This document shows positions 1 to 8,504 of a DNA stretch of 64,000 nt, one piece after another; the first letter of the stretch is position 1, and each line of letters opens with the position of its first letter. Origin of the DNA: Coriobacteriaceae bacterium (lineage in GTDB: Bacteria > Actinomycetota > Coriobacteriia > Coriobacteriales > Coriobacteriaceae); assembly GCA_015062655.1 (NCBI GenBank), contig SUUG01000018.1, positions 124,001-188,000 on the forward strand. The letters run 5' to 3'. The position numbers and the translations under genes are program-made. The notes below the pieces were generated by a model, which saw only the letters and a program-made list of their open reading frames with translations, made no database searches and was not told the DNA's origin.

Positions 1-1391
1 CTCCGATGCCGGCGCGTGCGGCCCGACCGGCCGGCGGGAGCGGACGCGTCCCCGTGCGAGGCGGGGGCAGCCCCCTCCCCGGCCTCGCGGGCGGCCGCGG
101 CCCGGAAGGCGTCATCGCGCTCGCTGCTCGTCATGCGCCGACGGCGGCGGCGCCCGGATCCCGAGCCCTCGCCCGGCGTCTGGGCGGCCGCGCCCTCCGC
201 GGCCTCGTTGCGCTCGCGGCGCCGGCGGCCGAATCCGGAATCCGACTTCCCGGCGTCCCCGCCGTCACCCGGGCGGCGGCGCTGACGGCGCTGGCCCGTG
301 CCCTCGCCACCCTCAGCGGGGTTCGAGCGGTTGCGGTCGCGTCGGCGGCGCTTGCCCTCCGAGGACCCCGAGTCCTCGCCCTCCTCGCGGCGACGGCGTC
401 CCGGCGTTGGGCCCGAGGCGGCGATACGGTCGGAGTGGTCGAGGCCATCCCCCACATCCACGCCGTTCTTGCGGTCGAGCTCGAGCAGGGCGAGCTTGAT
501 CTCGGGCGACTCGATCTTCTCCATCACGCTGCGGGTGACGCAGTCGGGGCGGCAGTTGGAGCAGCCCTGGGCCTCGGCGTGCTTCTTGCAGCCGTCCGAG
601 CAGCTCATGTCCGCGAGATCGACCCGGAACACGCGCCCGCCCTCGAGACGCAGCACCAGCTGCTCGCGCGGGGCGTTGTACTCCTGGATGCGCGCTTTGC
701 CGAGCGGTGTATCGATGAGCGTCTTCTTCTTGGGAGCGCGGCTCTTGAAATCCTTGTAGGCCTCGAACTCGTAGCGCAGACAGCACATGAGGCGACCGCA
801 CATGCCCGAGATCTTGGACGAGTTGAGCGGGAGGTCCTGCTCCTTGGCCATGCGGATGGACACGGGCTCGAACTGACCGCCGAAGCGCGCGCAGCAGAGC
901 TCCTGCCCGCAGGTGGCGTAGCCGCCGGCGAGGCGCGTCTCGTCGCGCACGCCGATCTGGCGCATGTCGATCCGGATGCGGAAGCGCTGGGAGAGGTCGC
1001 GCACGAGCTGGCGGAAATCGACGCGCTCCTCAGCCGAGAAATAGAAGACGGCCGTCTCGCCGCCGAAGAGGAACTCCACGCCCACGGGCTTCATATCGAG
1101 CTTGTTCTTGCCGACGAGCTCGCGGAAGCCGGCCATGGCGGCGTCGCCGCGCTCGGCCAGCTCGTCCGCACGGTCCAGATCAACCTCGTCAGCGATGCGG
1201 ATCACCGACTTGAGCGGGGCGCAGAGCTCGGAGACCGGCACCTCGAAGGGGTCGGCCGTGACGAGGCCGATCTCCGTACCGCGCTCGGTGGCGCAGACGG
1301 CGTAATCGGCCTGCACGATATCGAGCCCCTCGGGGTCGAACCACAGGTCGCGCGAGGCGTACGGGAACTTGACGGGAACCACTACGGGCAT
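1..1391 (-). CDS. ricT: RicT/YaaT-like PSP1-domain protein, 3' end outside window
   Basis: The protein starts MPVVVPVKFPYASRDLWF and runs at least 463 residues with no stop before the window edge. Residues 1-300 match the PSP1 (RicT/YaaT) family, whose Bacillus member works with RicA and RicF as an Fe-S complex in RNase Y-dependent mRNA processing. Cysteines at 161, 166, 167, 198, 203 and 204 are in the family core. A further cluster (C264, C268, C277, C280, C284) follows. From about residue 320 the protein becomes an Arg/Gly/Ser/Glu-rich tail with repeated RRRR blocks, probably disordered and nucleic-acid binding. The Bacillus protein is roughly 275 residues, so this is much longer. Its ATG overlaps the 3' end of holB by 10 bp, so it is translated with the tmk-holB operon. 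Confidence 0.9.
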   Translation of the reverse strand, partial: MPVVVPVKFPYASRDLWFDPEGLDIVQADYAVCATERGTEIGLVTADPFEVPVSELCAPLKSVIRIADEVDLDRADELAERGDAAMAGFRELVGKNKLDMKPVGVEFLFGGETAVFYFSAEERVDFRQLVRDLSQRFRIRIDMRQIGVRDETRLAGGYATCGQELCCARFGGQFEPVSIRMAKEQDLPLNSSKISGMCGRLMCCLRYEFEAYKDFKSRAPKKKTLIDTPLGKARIQEYNAPREQLVLRLEGGRVFRVDLADMSCSDGCKKHAEAQGCSNCRPDCVTRSVMEKIESPEIKLALLELDRKNGVDVGDGLDHSDRIAASGPTPGRRRREEGEDSGSSEGKRRRRDRNRSNPAEGGEGTGQRRQRRRPGDGGDAGKSDSGFGRRRRERNEAAEGAAAQTPGEGSGSGRRRRRRMTSSERDDAFRAAAAREAGEGAAPASHGDASAPAGRSGRTRRHR

Positions 1392-2506
1392 GTGAGCCCC
1401 TTCCTGATATCGAAGAGCATGACCTCGAGGGCCAGCTGAGGCGTGACGTTGCGCGCGATGCGCGATTCGGCCAGAGCGACGGCGTCGAGCGCGTGGAGCA
1501 CCCCGGTGGCGCTCGCCCGCGAGGCGAGGCGCTCGACGGTGTCCGGCACGTCCGCGTTCACGATCCCGCCCGGCACCCCCTCGAGGCGGGTGAGGACGTC
1601 GCGCAGAAGCGAGCGGACGCTGGCCAGCACTTCCATGATACCTGAACGCTTGCGCGCCGTGAGTTCGCGCTTGTTGCGGTCCTCGAGCTGCTTCAGGGCG
1701 CCGCGCGAGAGGTAGTCGGCATTCTGCTCGAGCACGGCCTTCTGCGTGGACTCCACCTCGGCGAGCGGGGCGTCCGTGGCGAGGATGACCTCCTTGGCCG
1801 ACGCGAGGATATCGGCCTCGTCGGCGTGGAGCAGGGAGTCCACCGCGGTGATCGCCGCACGTCGCGCCGCCTGGCGATCGGCCGATTTCAGGAACTCCAC
1901 GGCGCGCGCGGGACTCCCCGCCACGGCGACGGCGACGCGGCTGCGCGCGGGCGTGGATGCGGCCGCCCGCTCGACGGCTGCGGCGGCCCGCTCCGGTGCG
2001 ATCGTGCGGAAGGGGACGCACTGGCAGCGCGAGACGATCGTGGAGAGGATCGCGTCGGCCGAGGTCCCCAGCAGGATGAAGGTCACGCCGGACGGCGGCT
2101 CCTCCAAGGTTTTGAGCAGGGCATTCGCCGTGTTCGCGCGCAGCTGCTCGGCGCGGTCGATGATATAGACCTTGCCGGCGGCGCGGATGGGCGCGAGCGC
2201 GACCTCCTCGAGCAGGGCGCGCGTCTGCGCGATGAGGTAGCCGGTGGCGCTCTCTGGCTGCAGGAGGTGCACGTCAGGATGCGTGTGACGGGCGACGCGG
2301 ACGCAGCCGTCGCAGGCACCGCAGCCGTGCTCGCCCTCGCGCTCGCACAGGAGCGCCTGCGCGAGGGCCCAAGCGGCGTCGAGCTTGCCCGACCCGGGGG
2401 CGCCGAGGAAGAGGTAGGCCTGGCTCGTGCGCTCGGAGCCGGCGGCGCGGGCGAGGAAGTCTCGCACGCGGGGTTGGGTGTCAAGCTGGGAGAGGAGACC
2501 GGGCAT
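1382..2506 (-). CDS. holB: DNA polymerase III delta' subunit
   Basis: This 374-residue AAA+ clamp-loader subunit opens the beta clamp with the other subunits of the DnaX complex. The N-terminal P-loop reads GAPGSGK but is followed by LD rather than T/S-T, as is usual for the poorly ATP-hydrolysing delta' subunit. A zinc module follows with the pattern C-x6-CGACDGC-type cysteines near residues 55-68. The sensor/arginine-finger motif SRC occurs in VSRCQCVPF, and KTLEEPP is the typical delta'/gamma segment. The start codon overlaps the tmk stop as ATGA, and the 3' end overlaps the ricT start. The gene order tmk-holB-ricT is also common in Firmicutes and supports the calls. Confidence 0.95.
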   Translation of the reverse strand: MPGLLSQLDTQPRVRDFLARAAGSERTSQAYLFLGAPGSGKLDAAWALAQALLCEREGEHGCGACDGCVRVARHTHPDVHLLQPESATGYLIAQTRALLEEVALAPIRAAGKVYIIDRAEQLRANTANALLKTLEEPPSGVTFILLGTSADAILSTIVSRCQCVPFRTIAPERAAAAVERAAASTPARSRVAVAVAGSPARAVEFLKSADRQAARRAAITAVDSLLHADEADILASAKEVILATDAPLAEVESTQKAVLEQNADYLSRGALKQLEDRNKRELTARKRSGIMEVLASVRSLLRDVLTRLEGVPGGIVNADVPDTVERLASRASATGVLHALDAVALAESRIARNVTPQLALEVMLFDIRKGLTCP

Positions 2507-3129
2507 CAGAGGATCCCCTCCTTTCTGAGGACGTCGAGGACGCGGGCGTGAACCTCGTCCGGCGCTCCCGTGGCGTCGATGAGGTGAACGCGGGCTGGCT
2601 CCTCGGCGGCGATGGCGCGAAAGCCCGCAGCCACGCGCTTTTGGAAGGCGAGGCCCTTGGCCTCCATGCGGTCGGCTGCGGAACGGCCGCGGGCGCGGGC
2701 GGCGGCCTCCTCAACAGGGAGGTCGAAGACGAGGGTGAGGGCGGGGTGCGTGCCGTTGACGGCGAGCTCGTTGGCGAGCCGGACGCGCTCGCGCTCGAGG
2801 CCGCCGGCGAAGGCCTGGTAGGCGGTTGTGGAGTCGTAGAAGCGGTCGCAGACGACGGAGGCTCCCGCGGCGAGCGCGGGGGCGATGGCCTCATGGACGA
2901 GCTGGGCGCGGGCGGCCTCGTAGAGGAGGAGCTCGCAGATGGTGCCCATCTCGGTGTTGGACGGATCGAGGACGAGGGAGCGGATCTGCTCGGAGATCGA
3001 TGTGCCGCCGGGTTCGCGCAGACGGCAGACCGTGGCGCCGGCGGTCTCGAGGGCGTGGGCGAGCAGCGCGGCCTGCGTTGACTTGCCGCAGCCGTCGATT
3101 CCTTCCAGGGTGATGAATGCCGGGGTCAT
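2506..3129 (-). CDS. tmk: Thymidylate kinase
   Basis: This 207-residue enzyme phosphorylates dTMP to dTDP for DNA synthesis. The P-loop EGIDGCGKST lies at residues 8-17, the DRFYDSTTAYQ segment carries the conserved DR(F/Y/H) motif, and a LID-like arginine stretch (RARGRSAADR) follows. The reading frame is open about 59 codons further upstream, but that extension is Pro/Arg-rich and unlike the family. The chosen ATG has an AAGGAG ribosome site 4 bases upstream of it and gives the usual family length. It is the first gene of tmk-holB-ricT, and its stop overlaps the holB start (ATGA). Confidence 0.95.
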   Translation of the reverse strand: MTPAFITLEGIDGCGKSTQAALLAHALETAGATVCRLREPGGTSISEQIRSLVLDPSNTEMGTICELLLYEAARAQLVHEAIAPALAAGASVVCDRFYDSTTAYQAFAGGLERERVRLANELAVNGTHPALTLVFDLPVEEAAARARGRSAADRMEAKGLAFQKRVAAGFRAIAAEEPARVHLIDATGAPDEVHARVLDVLRKEGIL

Positions 3130-3463
3130 GGGGCTCCTTGCGGGACGGGACGCGCGCGGGCAGGTGGGCCGGGTGCGCGGGCGGGACGGGGTCTCGCGCG
3201 GCGCGGCCCCTCGATTGCGTTGCCCCATCATACCGCGTGGGCGTGAATCCGGTTTGGCGGGCGCTTCTGGCGTGTTCGGGGGCGTTGCCGGGGGCTGCGT
3301 GGGCAACGCGCCTGTAGCTGCCGCAGTCGCAGCGAGCCGGGCGGTACGCCTGCGGCAGATCGGGCAACGCTCCCGCGGCGGCTGCGGCCACAGCGGGCCG
3401 AGCAGCGCAACTGTGACGGGTCCGGTGGTGCGCCTGCACTGACCGCGACGTTTCCCGTAGGTA

Positions 3464-3600
3464 TTTTGAGTTTGGGAACGACGAAAAAGCTAGATTAGGA
3501 GCTTCCGCAGGTCAAAGGCGTGATGTTTTTCGAGGTTGGGAACTTCCGCGCTCCCAACCTCTAAAAAGATGACGTTTCCGGGTCCCAACCTCAAAAAAAC
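3464..3600. repeat. Intergenic inverted-repeat element K
   Basis: This element lies in the 662-bp gap between tmk and topA. An inner hairpin has arms at 3526-3541 (TTTTTCGAGGTTGGGA) and 3552-3567, matching at 15 of 16 positions with a 10-base spacer. It is nested in weaker outer arms at 3464-3479 (TTTTGAGTTTGGGAAC) and 3582-3597 that carry a related core, so CCCAACCTC or its complement occurs in several copies. GACGTTTCC also occurs just outside (about 3448) and inside (3571). I see no gene in the rest of the gap (3130-3463 and 3601-3791). The latter stretch carries a short imperfect repeat, CGCGAAGNAATCGC, near 3696 and 3716. Confidence 0.6.
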
Positions 3601-3791
3601 GCCGCAAAGCTCCGGGGGCGCTGCAAGGGGTACGACTGCGAGAAACCTCCGTGGGGAACCAGCGGACGCCCTTGGTCCTCCTCGCGAAGAAATCGCAGGA
3701 AGCCGCGGTCGTCCGCGAAGGAATCGCGGGAGTCCGCAGCTCGCGCACCTCTTTGAGGCGTCCTTCTTCGAGCCCGAGCCTCCCGCGCCGG

Positions 3792-6314
3792 CTACTTCTT
3801 CGCCGCAGCCTTCTTCGCCCCTGCGGCCTTCTTCGCGCCCGGCTTCTTCGTCCCGCCGCGCCCGCGGGCCGGCTTCTTCTCCTTGCCCGGGCACTCCATG
3901 TTCACGCAGAACCGCCACGGGCCGCGCGCCGTCTCCACGATCACCTCGGGCGACCCGCAGTGCTCGCAGACCTCGCCCGTCGCCTGGAGCTTGCCGCGGG
4001 CCGGCAGCGGGTAGCTCACGCCGCACTCGTCGTAGTTCGCGCAGCGGATGAACCGCTTGCCCGAGCGCTCGGACTTGTGCGCGATCAGGTCACCGCCGGC
4101 ACGCCCCGCCTCAGCGCAGACCCGGCACTCCCCCACCTTGAGGTCGGGCTCGTAGTTGGTGGGGCACTTCGGGTTCACGCACTGCTCGTAGGCCTTGCTC
4201 CGAAACGGCTTGCACTTGATACGCGGTGCGCCGCACTCGGGGCAGACGCCAGCCTCGCCCTCGATCGGCTCCACCTTCACACCCGACGGCACGGGGTAGG
4301 TCACGTCGCAATCCGGCCAGCCCATGCACCCGATGAAGCTGCCGCGCGTCTTCGCGCTCGTCTTCATGACGAGGTCCTTGCCGCACTTCGGGCAGCTGCC
4401 GACCTTGGCGTCAGCCGTCACCGCGTCGGAGATCGCCTCGCCGAGGTCGTCCTTGTGGTCGATGAGCTCGTCGAGCATCCCCGCGAGCAGTGCCCGCGAG
4501 TGGTCGACCACGTGCGCCTGGGAGTCGCGGCCCTCGGCCACCGAGGTCATGTCGCGGTCGAGCTCGGCCGTCATCTCGGGCGTGGTCACCCGCGGTGCGT
4601 ACTCGGAGAGCGCATCCACGATGGCCATGCCGAGCTGGCTCGGCTCGATGGGGTCGTTCTTGAGGTAGCGCACCTGGTAGAGGCGCTCGATGATGCTCGC
4701 CCGCGTGGACTTGGTGCCCAGCCCGCGCTTCTCCATCTCCTGCACGAGGCGCCCCTGCGAGTAGCGCGCAGGCGGCTCGGTCTGCTTGGCCTCGAGCTTG
4801 ATATCGCGCACGCTCGCCGTGTCGCCCTCGGAAAGCGCCGGTAGCTGCTCGTCGCGCTTGAGCCCGTAGGGGTAGGCCTCGCGGAAGCCCGCCTCCTTGA
4901 GCACGTCGCCCGAGGCCGTGAAGGGCTCACCGGCCACGTCGAGCGTCAGCTTGGTGTTCTCGATCGTCGCCGGGCCCATGAGGGTGGCGAGGAAGCGGCG
5001 GGCGATGAGGTTGTAGAGCTTCCTCTGCCCGCCGTCCAGGCTCTCGGGATTGCCCTGGCCCGTGGGGTGGATGGGCGGGTGGTCGGTGGTCTCCGTCTTG
5101 CCGCGCGTGGGCTTGAGCGGGCCGGCGAGGATCTTCTTGCACACCGGGGCGAGCGCCGGGTTGGCCGCCGCGAGGCCGCCCACGATCCCCGCGATGTCGA
5201 GCGAGCGCGGGTACACCGTGTTGTCGACGCGCGGGTAGGAGATGAGGCCGCTCATGTAGAGGCTCTCGGCGATGCGCATGGTGCGTGCCGGGCTGATGCC
5301 CTCGGAGGCGGCCGCCGCCTGGAGCGAGGTGGTGTTGAACGGCGCCGGCGCCTGCTGCTTGCGCGAGCGCTTGGCCACCGTGGTGACCGTTGCGGTGGAC
5401 GCGGCCTCGACGCGCGCGAACGCCGTCTCGGCAGCGATCTTGTCCGTGAAGCGGGCCGTGGCGTGGGAGATCTTGAACTCCTGGCCGGCGCTCTCGCCCA
5501 TGCCGCGGATCTGCCAGTAGTCCTCGGGCACGAACGCCAGGCGCTCGCGCTCGCGCTCCACCACGAGGGCGAGGGTGGGGGTCTGGACGCGGCCGGCCGA
5601 GCGCACGTTGCCGAAGCCGCCGAACTTGGCGAGCGTCAGGTAGCGCGTGAGGACGGCGCCCCAGATGAGGTCGATGTACTGGCGGCTCTCACCGGCGTCG
5701 GCGAGGTCCTGGTCGAGCTCGACGAGGTTCGCGAAGGCCTCGGTGACCTCCCCCTTGATGAGGGCCGAGTAGCGGGCGCGCGAGACGGGGACGTCGGGGG
5801 CGACCTGGCGGACCTGCGAGAGGGCGTCCGAGCCGATGAGCTCTCCCTCGCGGTCGAAGTCCGTGGCGATGACCACCGAGTCGGCTTTCTTGGCGAGGTT
5901 CTTGAGAACGCGGATGATCTCCTTCTCGGCGGGGTTCTTCACGATGGGGGCCCAGGTGAGGTAGGGCAGGCTCTCGACCTTCCACCCCTTGATGTTGATG
6001 CCGTTGGGCAGGAAGGGGCGGCGTTTGGTGTCATAGGGCGGGCGGGCGAGGCCGTCGGGGACGTCGGCCGGCAGCAGCTCGCCGTCGGACGTGACGCCAT
6101 ACCAGCCGTGCGTCTTGTCGAAGAGGATCTCGTCGGGGAAATCAGGAGCGAGGATGTGCCCGGCCAGACCCATGGAGACCCAGTCCTCCCCGCCCACCTT
6201 GAAGCGGTAGACCTGGGTGTTGTAGACCTTATCGGCTTTGGGCGCGCCGGCCTCAGCCAGAAGCTGGGCGATCTTCTGCGCCGCGATGTTCTTCTCTGCG
6301 ATGACGAGCTTCAC
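3792..6314 (-). CDS. topA: Type IA DNA topoisomerase with C-terminal zinc ribbons
   Basis: This 840-residue enzyme relaxes negatively supercoiled DNA by single-strand passage. An N-terminal TOPRIM domain begins KLVIAEKNIAAQKIA and has its acidic motif ATDFDREGELIG with D152 and D154. The catalytic tyrosine is Y360 in ISYPRVDN. Four CxxC zinc modules follow from about residue 640 (starting CPKCGKDL, CPECGAPR, CRVCAEAG, CEHCGSPE). The protein ends in a Lys/Ala-rich tail resembling actinobacterial TopA tails. I chose GTG at 6314 because AGGAG precedes it and the TOPRIM domain begins there; the frame stays open 15 codons upstream. It appears to be a single-gene unit whose promoter must lie in 6315-6572. 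Confidence 0.92.
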   Translation of the reverse strand: MKLVIAEKNIAAQKIAQLLAEAGAPKADKVYNTQVYRFKVGGEDWVSMGLAGHILAPDFPDEILFDKTHGWYGVTSDGELLPADVPDGLARPPYDTKRRPFLPNGINIKGWKVESLPYLTWAPIVKNPAEKEIIRVLKNLAKKADSVVIATDFDREGELIGSDALSQVRQVAPDVPVSRARYSALIKGEVTEAFANLVELDQDLADAGESRQYIDLIWGAVLTRYLTLAKFGGFGNVRSAGRVQTPTLALVVERERERLAFVPEDYWQIRGMGESAGQEFKISHATARFTDKIAAETAFARVEAASTATVTTVAKRSRKQQAPAPFNTTSLQAAAASEGISPARTMRIAESLYMSGLISYPRVDNTVYPRSLDIAGIVGGLAAANPALAPVCKKILAGPLKPTRGKTETTDHPPIHPTGQGNPESLDGGQRKLYNLIARRFLATLMGPATIENTKLTLDVAGEPFTASGDVLKEAGFREAYPYGLKRDEQLPALSEGDTASVRDIKLEAKQTEPPARYSQGRLVQEMEKRGLGTKSTRASIIERLYQVRYLKNDPIEPSQLGMAIVDALSEYAPRVTTPEMTAELDRDMTSVAEGRDSQAHVVDHSRALLAGMLDELIDHKDDLGEAISDAVTADAKVGSCPKCGKDLVMKTSAKTRGSFIGCMGWPDCDVTYPVPSGVKVEPIEGEAGVCPECGAPRIKCKPFRSKAYEQCVNPKCPTNYEPDLKVGECRVCAEAGRAGGDLIAHKSERSGKRFIRCANYDECGVSYPLPARGKLQATGEVCEHCGSPEVIVETARGPWRFCVNMECPGKEKKPARGRGGTKKPGAKKAAGAKKAAAKK

Positions 6315-6455
6315 AAAGGCTCCTAACTCGGGCGTGCGTTGGGGCGGCACCGCGCGCATCGGAGCCGGACGGCGGGCCGACGGCGCGGGGTGTCACGTGA
6401 TTTTTCAGTATACACGGCTCGTCGCGCTATACCCGAACCGAGCGCCGGCAAGACA

Positions 6456-6587
6456 GCGAGCGTTCGCGATCCGTCATTATTCACGCCTAAAAGGGGCAAA
6501 AACGCACGCTCGCCATCATCTGCTGATGCCGAGCGTGCGTGATTCGGGATAAAACGTCGAAAAAAGGCCGGATTACGAACGCTCGGC
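6456..6587. repeat. Intergenic inverted-repeat element I, overlapping the hypB stop
   Basis: Outer arms at 6456-6473 (GCGAGCGTTCGCGATCCG) and 6569-6587 match except for a two-base difference in the middle. Inside them a strong hairpin pairs 6502-6512 (ACGCACGCTCG) with 6530-6540, extended by CATCA/TGATG at 6514-6518 and 6524-6528 across a five-base loop. The core GAGCGT or its complement therefore occurs four times. The right outer arm contains the hypB stop codon, so the element includes the end of a coding region. It may act as the hypB terminator, but it also sits in the topA promoter region. Confidence 0.6.
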
Positions 6588-7319
6588 ATCCGCGGCGGCC
6601 GGGGTCGCGGCGGCGTCGTCCACGCCGGAGGCGGCGCCGGCCTTGCGCGCGGCGATCCGCTCCGCCAGCCAGCCGGCCCACTCGTCCATGCCGGTGCCGC
6701 GGGTGGCCGAGACGGCGAAGCGCGGCGCCTCGGGGTTCAGGTCGTCGAGCGTGCCCGCGTAGGCCCCCATGTCGAAGTCGAACGCTGCGGCAACGTCCAC
6801 CTTGTTGAGCAGCAGCGCGTTCGCATGCTGGAAGATCCCCGGGTACTTGAGCGGCTTATCGTCTCCCTCGGGCACCGAGAGGATCATCACCGAGACGTCC
6901 TCGCCCAGGTCGAAATCGACGGGGCACACGAGGTTGCCCACGTTCTCGATGAAGATCACATCGATCTTGTCGAGTCCCACGCCCTGGTCGAGCGCGTCCA
7001 CGGCCTTGCGGATCATGTTCCCCTCGAGGTGGCACAGGCCGCCCGTATTGATCTGGATGGCCGGCATCCCGGCCTCCTTCATCGTGATCGCGTCAACATC
7101 CGACGCGATGTCGCCCTCGATGACCGCGCAGGAGAGCCCGTGGGCGTCGCGCAGCCGCTCGTTCGTGGCGAGGATCGTGGAGGTCTTCCCCGACCCCGGG
7201 CTCGAGAGCACGTTCACCACGAAGGTGCCCGTCTCGCGAAAGCGCTCGCGCAGCTGGCTAGCCAGGCGCTCGTTGCGCGAGAGGATCGGGCTCGCGATAT
7301 CAATCGATTTCTCTGCCAT
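6573..7319 (-). CDS. hypB: Hydrogenase nickel incorporation GTPase HypB
   Basis: This 248-residue SIMIBI GTPase delivers nickel to NiFe hydrogenase together with HypA. The P-loop is SSPGSGKTST, the metal-site segment CHLEGNMI contains the conserved Cys-His pair at the dimer interface, and NVGNLVCPVDFDLGE and LLNKVDV are typical of the family. The N-terminus lacks the His-rich stretch and the CxxCGC motif found in some homologues. The ATG at 7319 is preceded by GAGGAG. The last 20 residues are Ala/Asp-rich, and the stop lies inside an inverted-repeat element. It follows hypA by 36 bp in the tatA-tatC-hypA-hypB unit. No hydrogenase structural genes are in the window. Confidence 0.95.
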   Translation of the reverse strand: MAEKSIDIASPILSRNERLASQLRERFRETGTFVVNVLSSPGSGKTSTILATNERLRDAHGLSCAVIEGDIASDVDAITMKEAGMPAIQINTGGLCHLEGNMIRKAVDALDQGVGLDKIDVIFIENVGNLVCPVDFDLGEDVSVMILSVPEGDDKPLKYPGIFQHANALLLNKVDVAAAFDFDMGAYAGTLDDLNPEAPRFAVSATRGTGMDEWAGWLAERIAARKAGAASGVDDAAATPAAADAERS

Positions 7320-7355
7320 GATCTGGCTCCTCACTCCCCGCCTCCCCACGTGGCG

Positions 7356-7706
7356 TCACGGGGTCTCGATCTCCATGGAGACGATGTCGAGCTCGCGGCC
7401 GGCGAGCACCAGGGTCTGGCCGCTGCCGCAGGCGGGGCAACGCAGATGGTACCGGTCGTGGTCGAACTCGTTGCCGCAGGCGACGCAGGCGCTGCGCGGC
7501 GCCACCTCGCAGACGATGAGCTCGGTCTTTTCGGTGAGCGGGTCGTCCTCGCGCAGAGCCTCCCAGGCGAAGTCCATCGCCTCGCGCACCACCTCGCGCA
7601 TCGCGCCGATCTTGAGCGTCACCGAGATGATCTTGGTGGCCCCGGCGCCGCGCGCCGTCTCGATGGCCGTCTTCAGCACGCCGTCTACGATGCCCAGCTC
7701 GTGCAC
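7356..7706 (-). CDS. hypA: Hydrogenase/urease nickel chaperone HypA
   Basis: This 116-residue protein starts with GTG and reads MHELGIVD, where the initiator amine, His2 and Glu3 form the family's nickel site. The zinc site is two CxxC pairs, CVAC and CPAC, in the C-terminal half. It hands nickel to HypB for NiFe-hydrogenase large-subunit maturation in the cytoplasm. The start codon comes three bases after the tatC stop, so the two are almost certainly co-transcribed and translationally coupled. The length is typical for HypA. Confidence 0.95.
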   Translation of the reverse strand: MHELGIVDGVLKTAIETARGAGATKIISVTLKIGAMREVVREAMDFAWEALREDDPLTEKTELIVCEVAPRSACVACGNEFDHDRYHLRCPACGSGQTLVLAGRELDIVSMEIETP

Positions 7707-7709
7707 GCC

Positions 7710-8504
7710 CTACTCATCCTCTTCGTCGTCATCGTCCGTGAGGAACGACAGACGGCTGCGCGTGAGTCCCTCCCGACCCTCGCGCGCCACCACCACGAAG
7801 CGGGTGACCGCGAGCGAGATCTCGTAGAGCGAGAGCATGGCCGCGTACATGAAGATGAGGGTGACGGGGCTCGCATCGGGCGTGATGGAGGCCGAGACCG
7901 CGAGCATGATCACGTAGATGTAGCGCCAGGCGGCGCGGAAGCTCGAGTACGGAACGATGTGGAAGACCGCGAGGTAGAACACGATCAGCGGCAGCTCGAA
8001 CGCCACGCCGAAGCCGATCATGAGCAGGATCTCGATGTTGATGTAGTCATGCAGCTCCGGTAGGACCTTCGCGATGCTCTCCGTCTCGGAGATGAGCCAC
8101 TCGAAGCCGGCCGGCACGATGATGAAGTAGCAGAAGACGGCGCCGATGAAGAACAGGGCCGTGGCGGCGAGCACCGTGGGCACCACCCATTTGCGCTCGT
8201 TGGGCTTGAGCGCCGGCAGGAAGAACGCGAGGATCTGCCAGACGATCATCGGCGTGCACATGACGGCCGCCACCTTGATGGCGATCCCGAACTTGATGGA
8301 GAAGCCGCCGAGCGAGGTGGTGACCACGAAGTCCTGGCCGGAAAGGTAGGGCTCGATGGGGTCGGTCAGCACGGCCACGATCGTAGGCGTGGCGAAGTAC
8401 ATGACGACGGTGGCGATGATCACCGACACGATGACGATCGTGAGGCGGCGGCGGAGCTCTCCGAGGTGATCGAAGAGCGGCATGCGCGCGGGTCCGATGG
8501 GCAT
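7710..8504 (-). CDS. tatC: Twin-arginine translocase subunit TatC
   Basis: This 264-residue membrane protein is the signal-peptide receptor of the Tat system, which exports folded proteins. The conserved N-terminus MPLFDHLGELRRRL carries the HLxELRxR motif, followed by six hydrophobic segments and the family's conserved FxxP/E-rich periplasmic loops (FLPALKPNERK). The C-terminus is unusually acidic (DDDDEEDE). The start overlaps the tatA stop as ATGA. An alternative ATG seven codons downstream would remove only MPIGPAR. The adjacency to hypA-hypB suggests that a main Tat substrate is a hydrogenase. Confidence 0.96.
   Translation of the reverse strand: MPIGPARMPLFDHLGELRRRLTIVIVSVIIATVVMYFATPTIVAVLTDPIEPYLSGQDFVVTTSLGGFSIKFGIAIKVAAVMCTPMIVWQILAFFLPALKPNERKWVVPTVLAATALFFIGAVFCYFIIVPAGFEWLISETESIAKVLPELHDYINIEILLMIGFGVAFELPLIVFYLAVFHIVPYSSFRAAWRYIYVIMLAVSASITPDASPVTLIFMYAAMLSLYEISLAVTRFVVVAREGREGLTRSRLSFLTDDDDEEDE

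Noticed and set aside
3512..3748. 78-codon frame between tmk and topA
   Set aside because: It runs through inverted-repeat element K, has no ribosome site and shows no family resemblance.
5067..6326. Long open frame on the plus strand opposite topA (and similar ones opposite pcrA, the purine permease gene and nhaA)
   Set aside because: These frames mirror the codon pattern of real genes on the other strand in GC-rich DNA. They are His/Asp/Glu/Val/Arg-rich with no motifs or ribosome sites.
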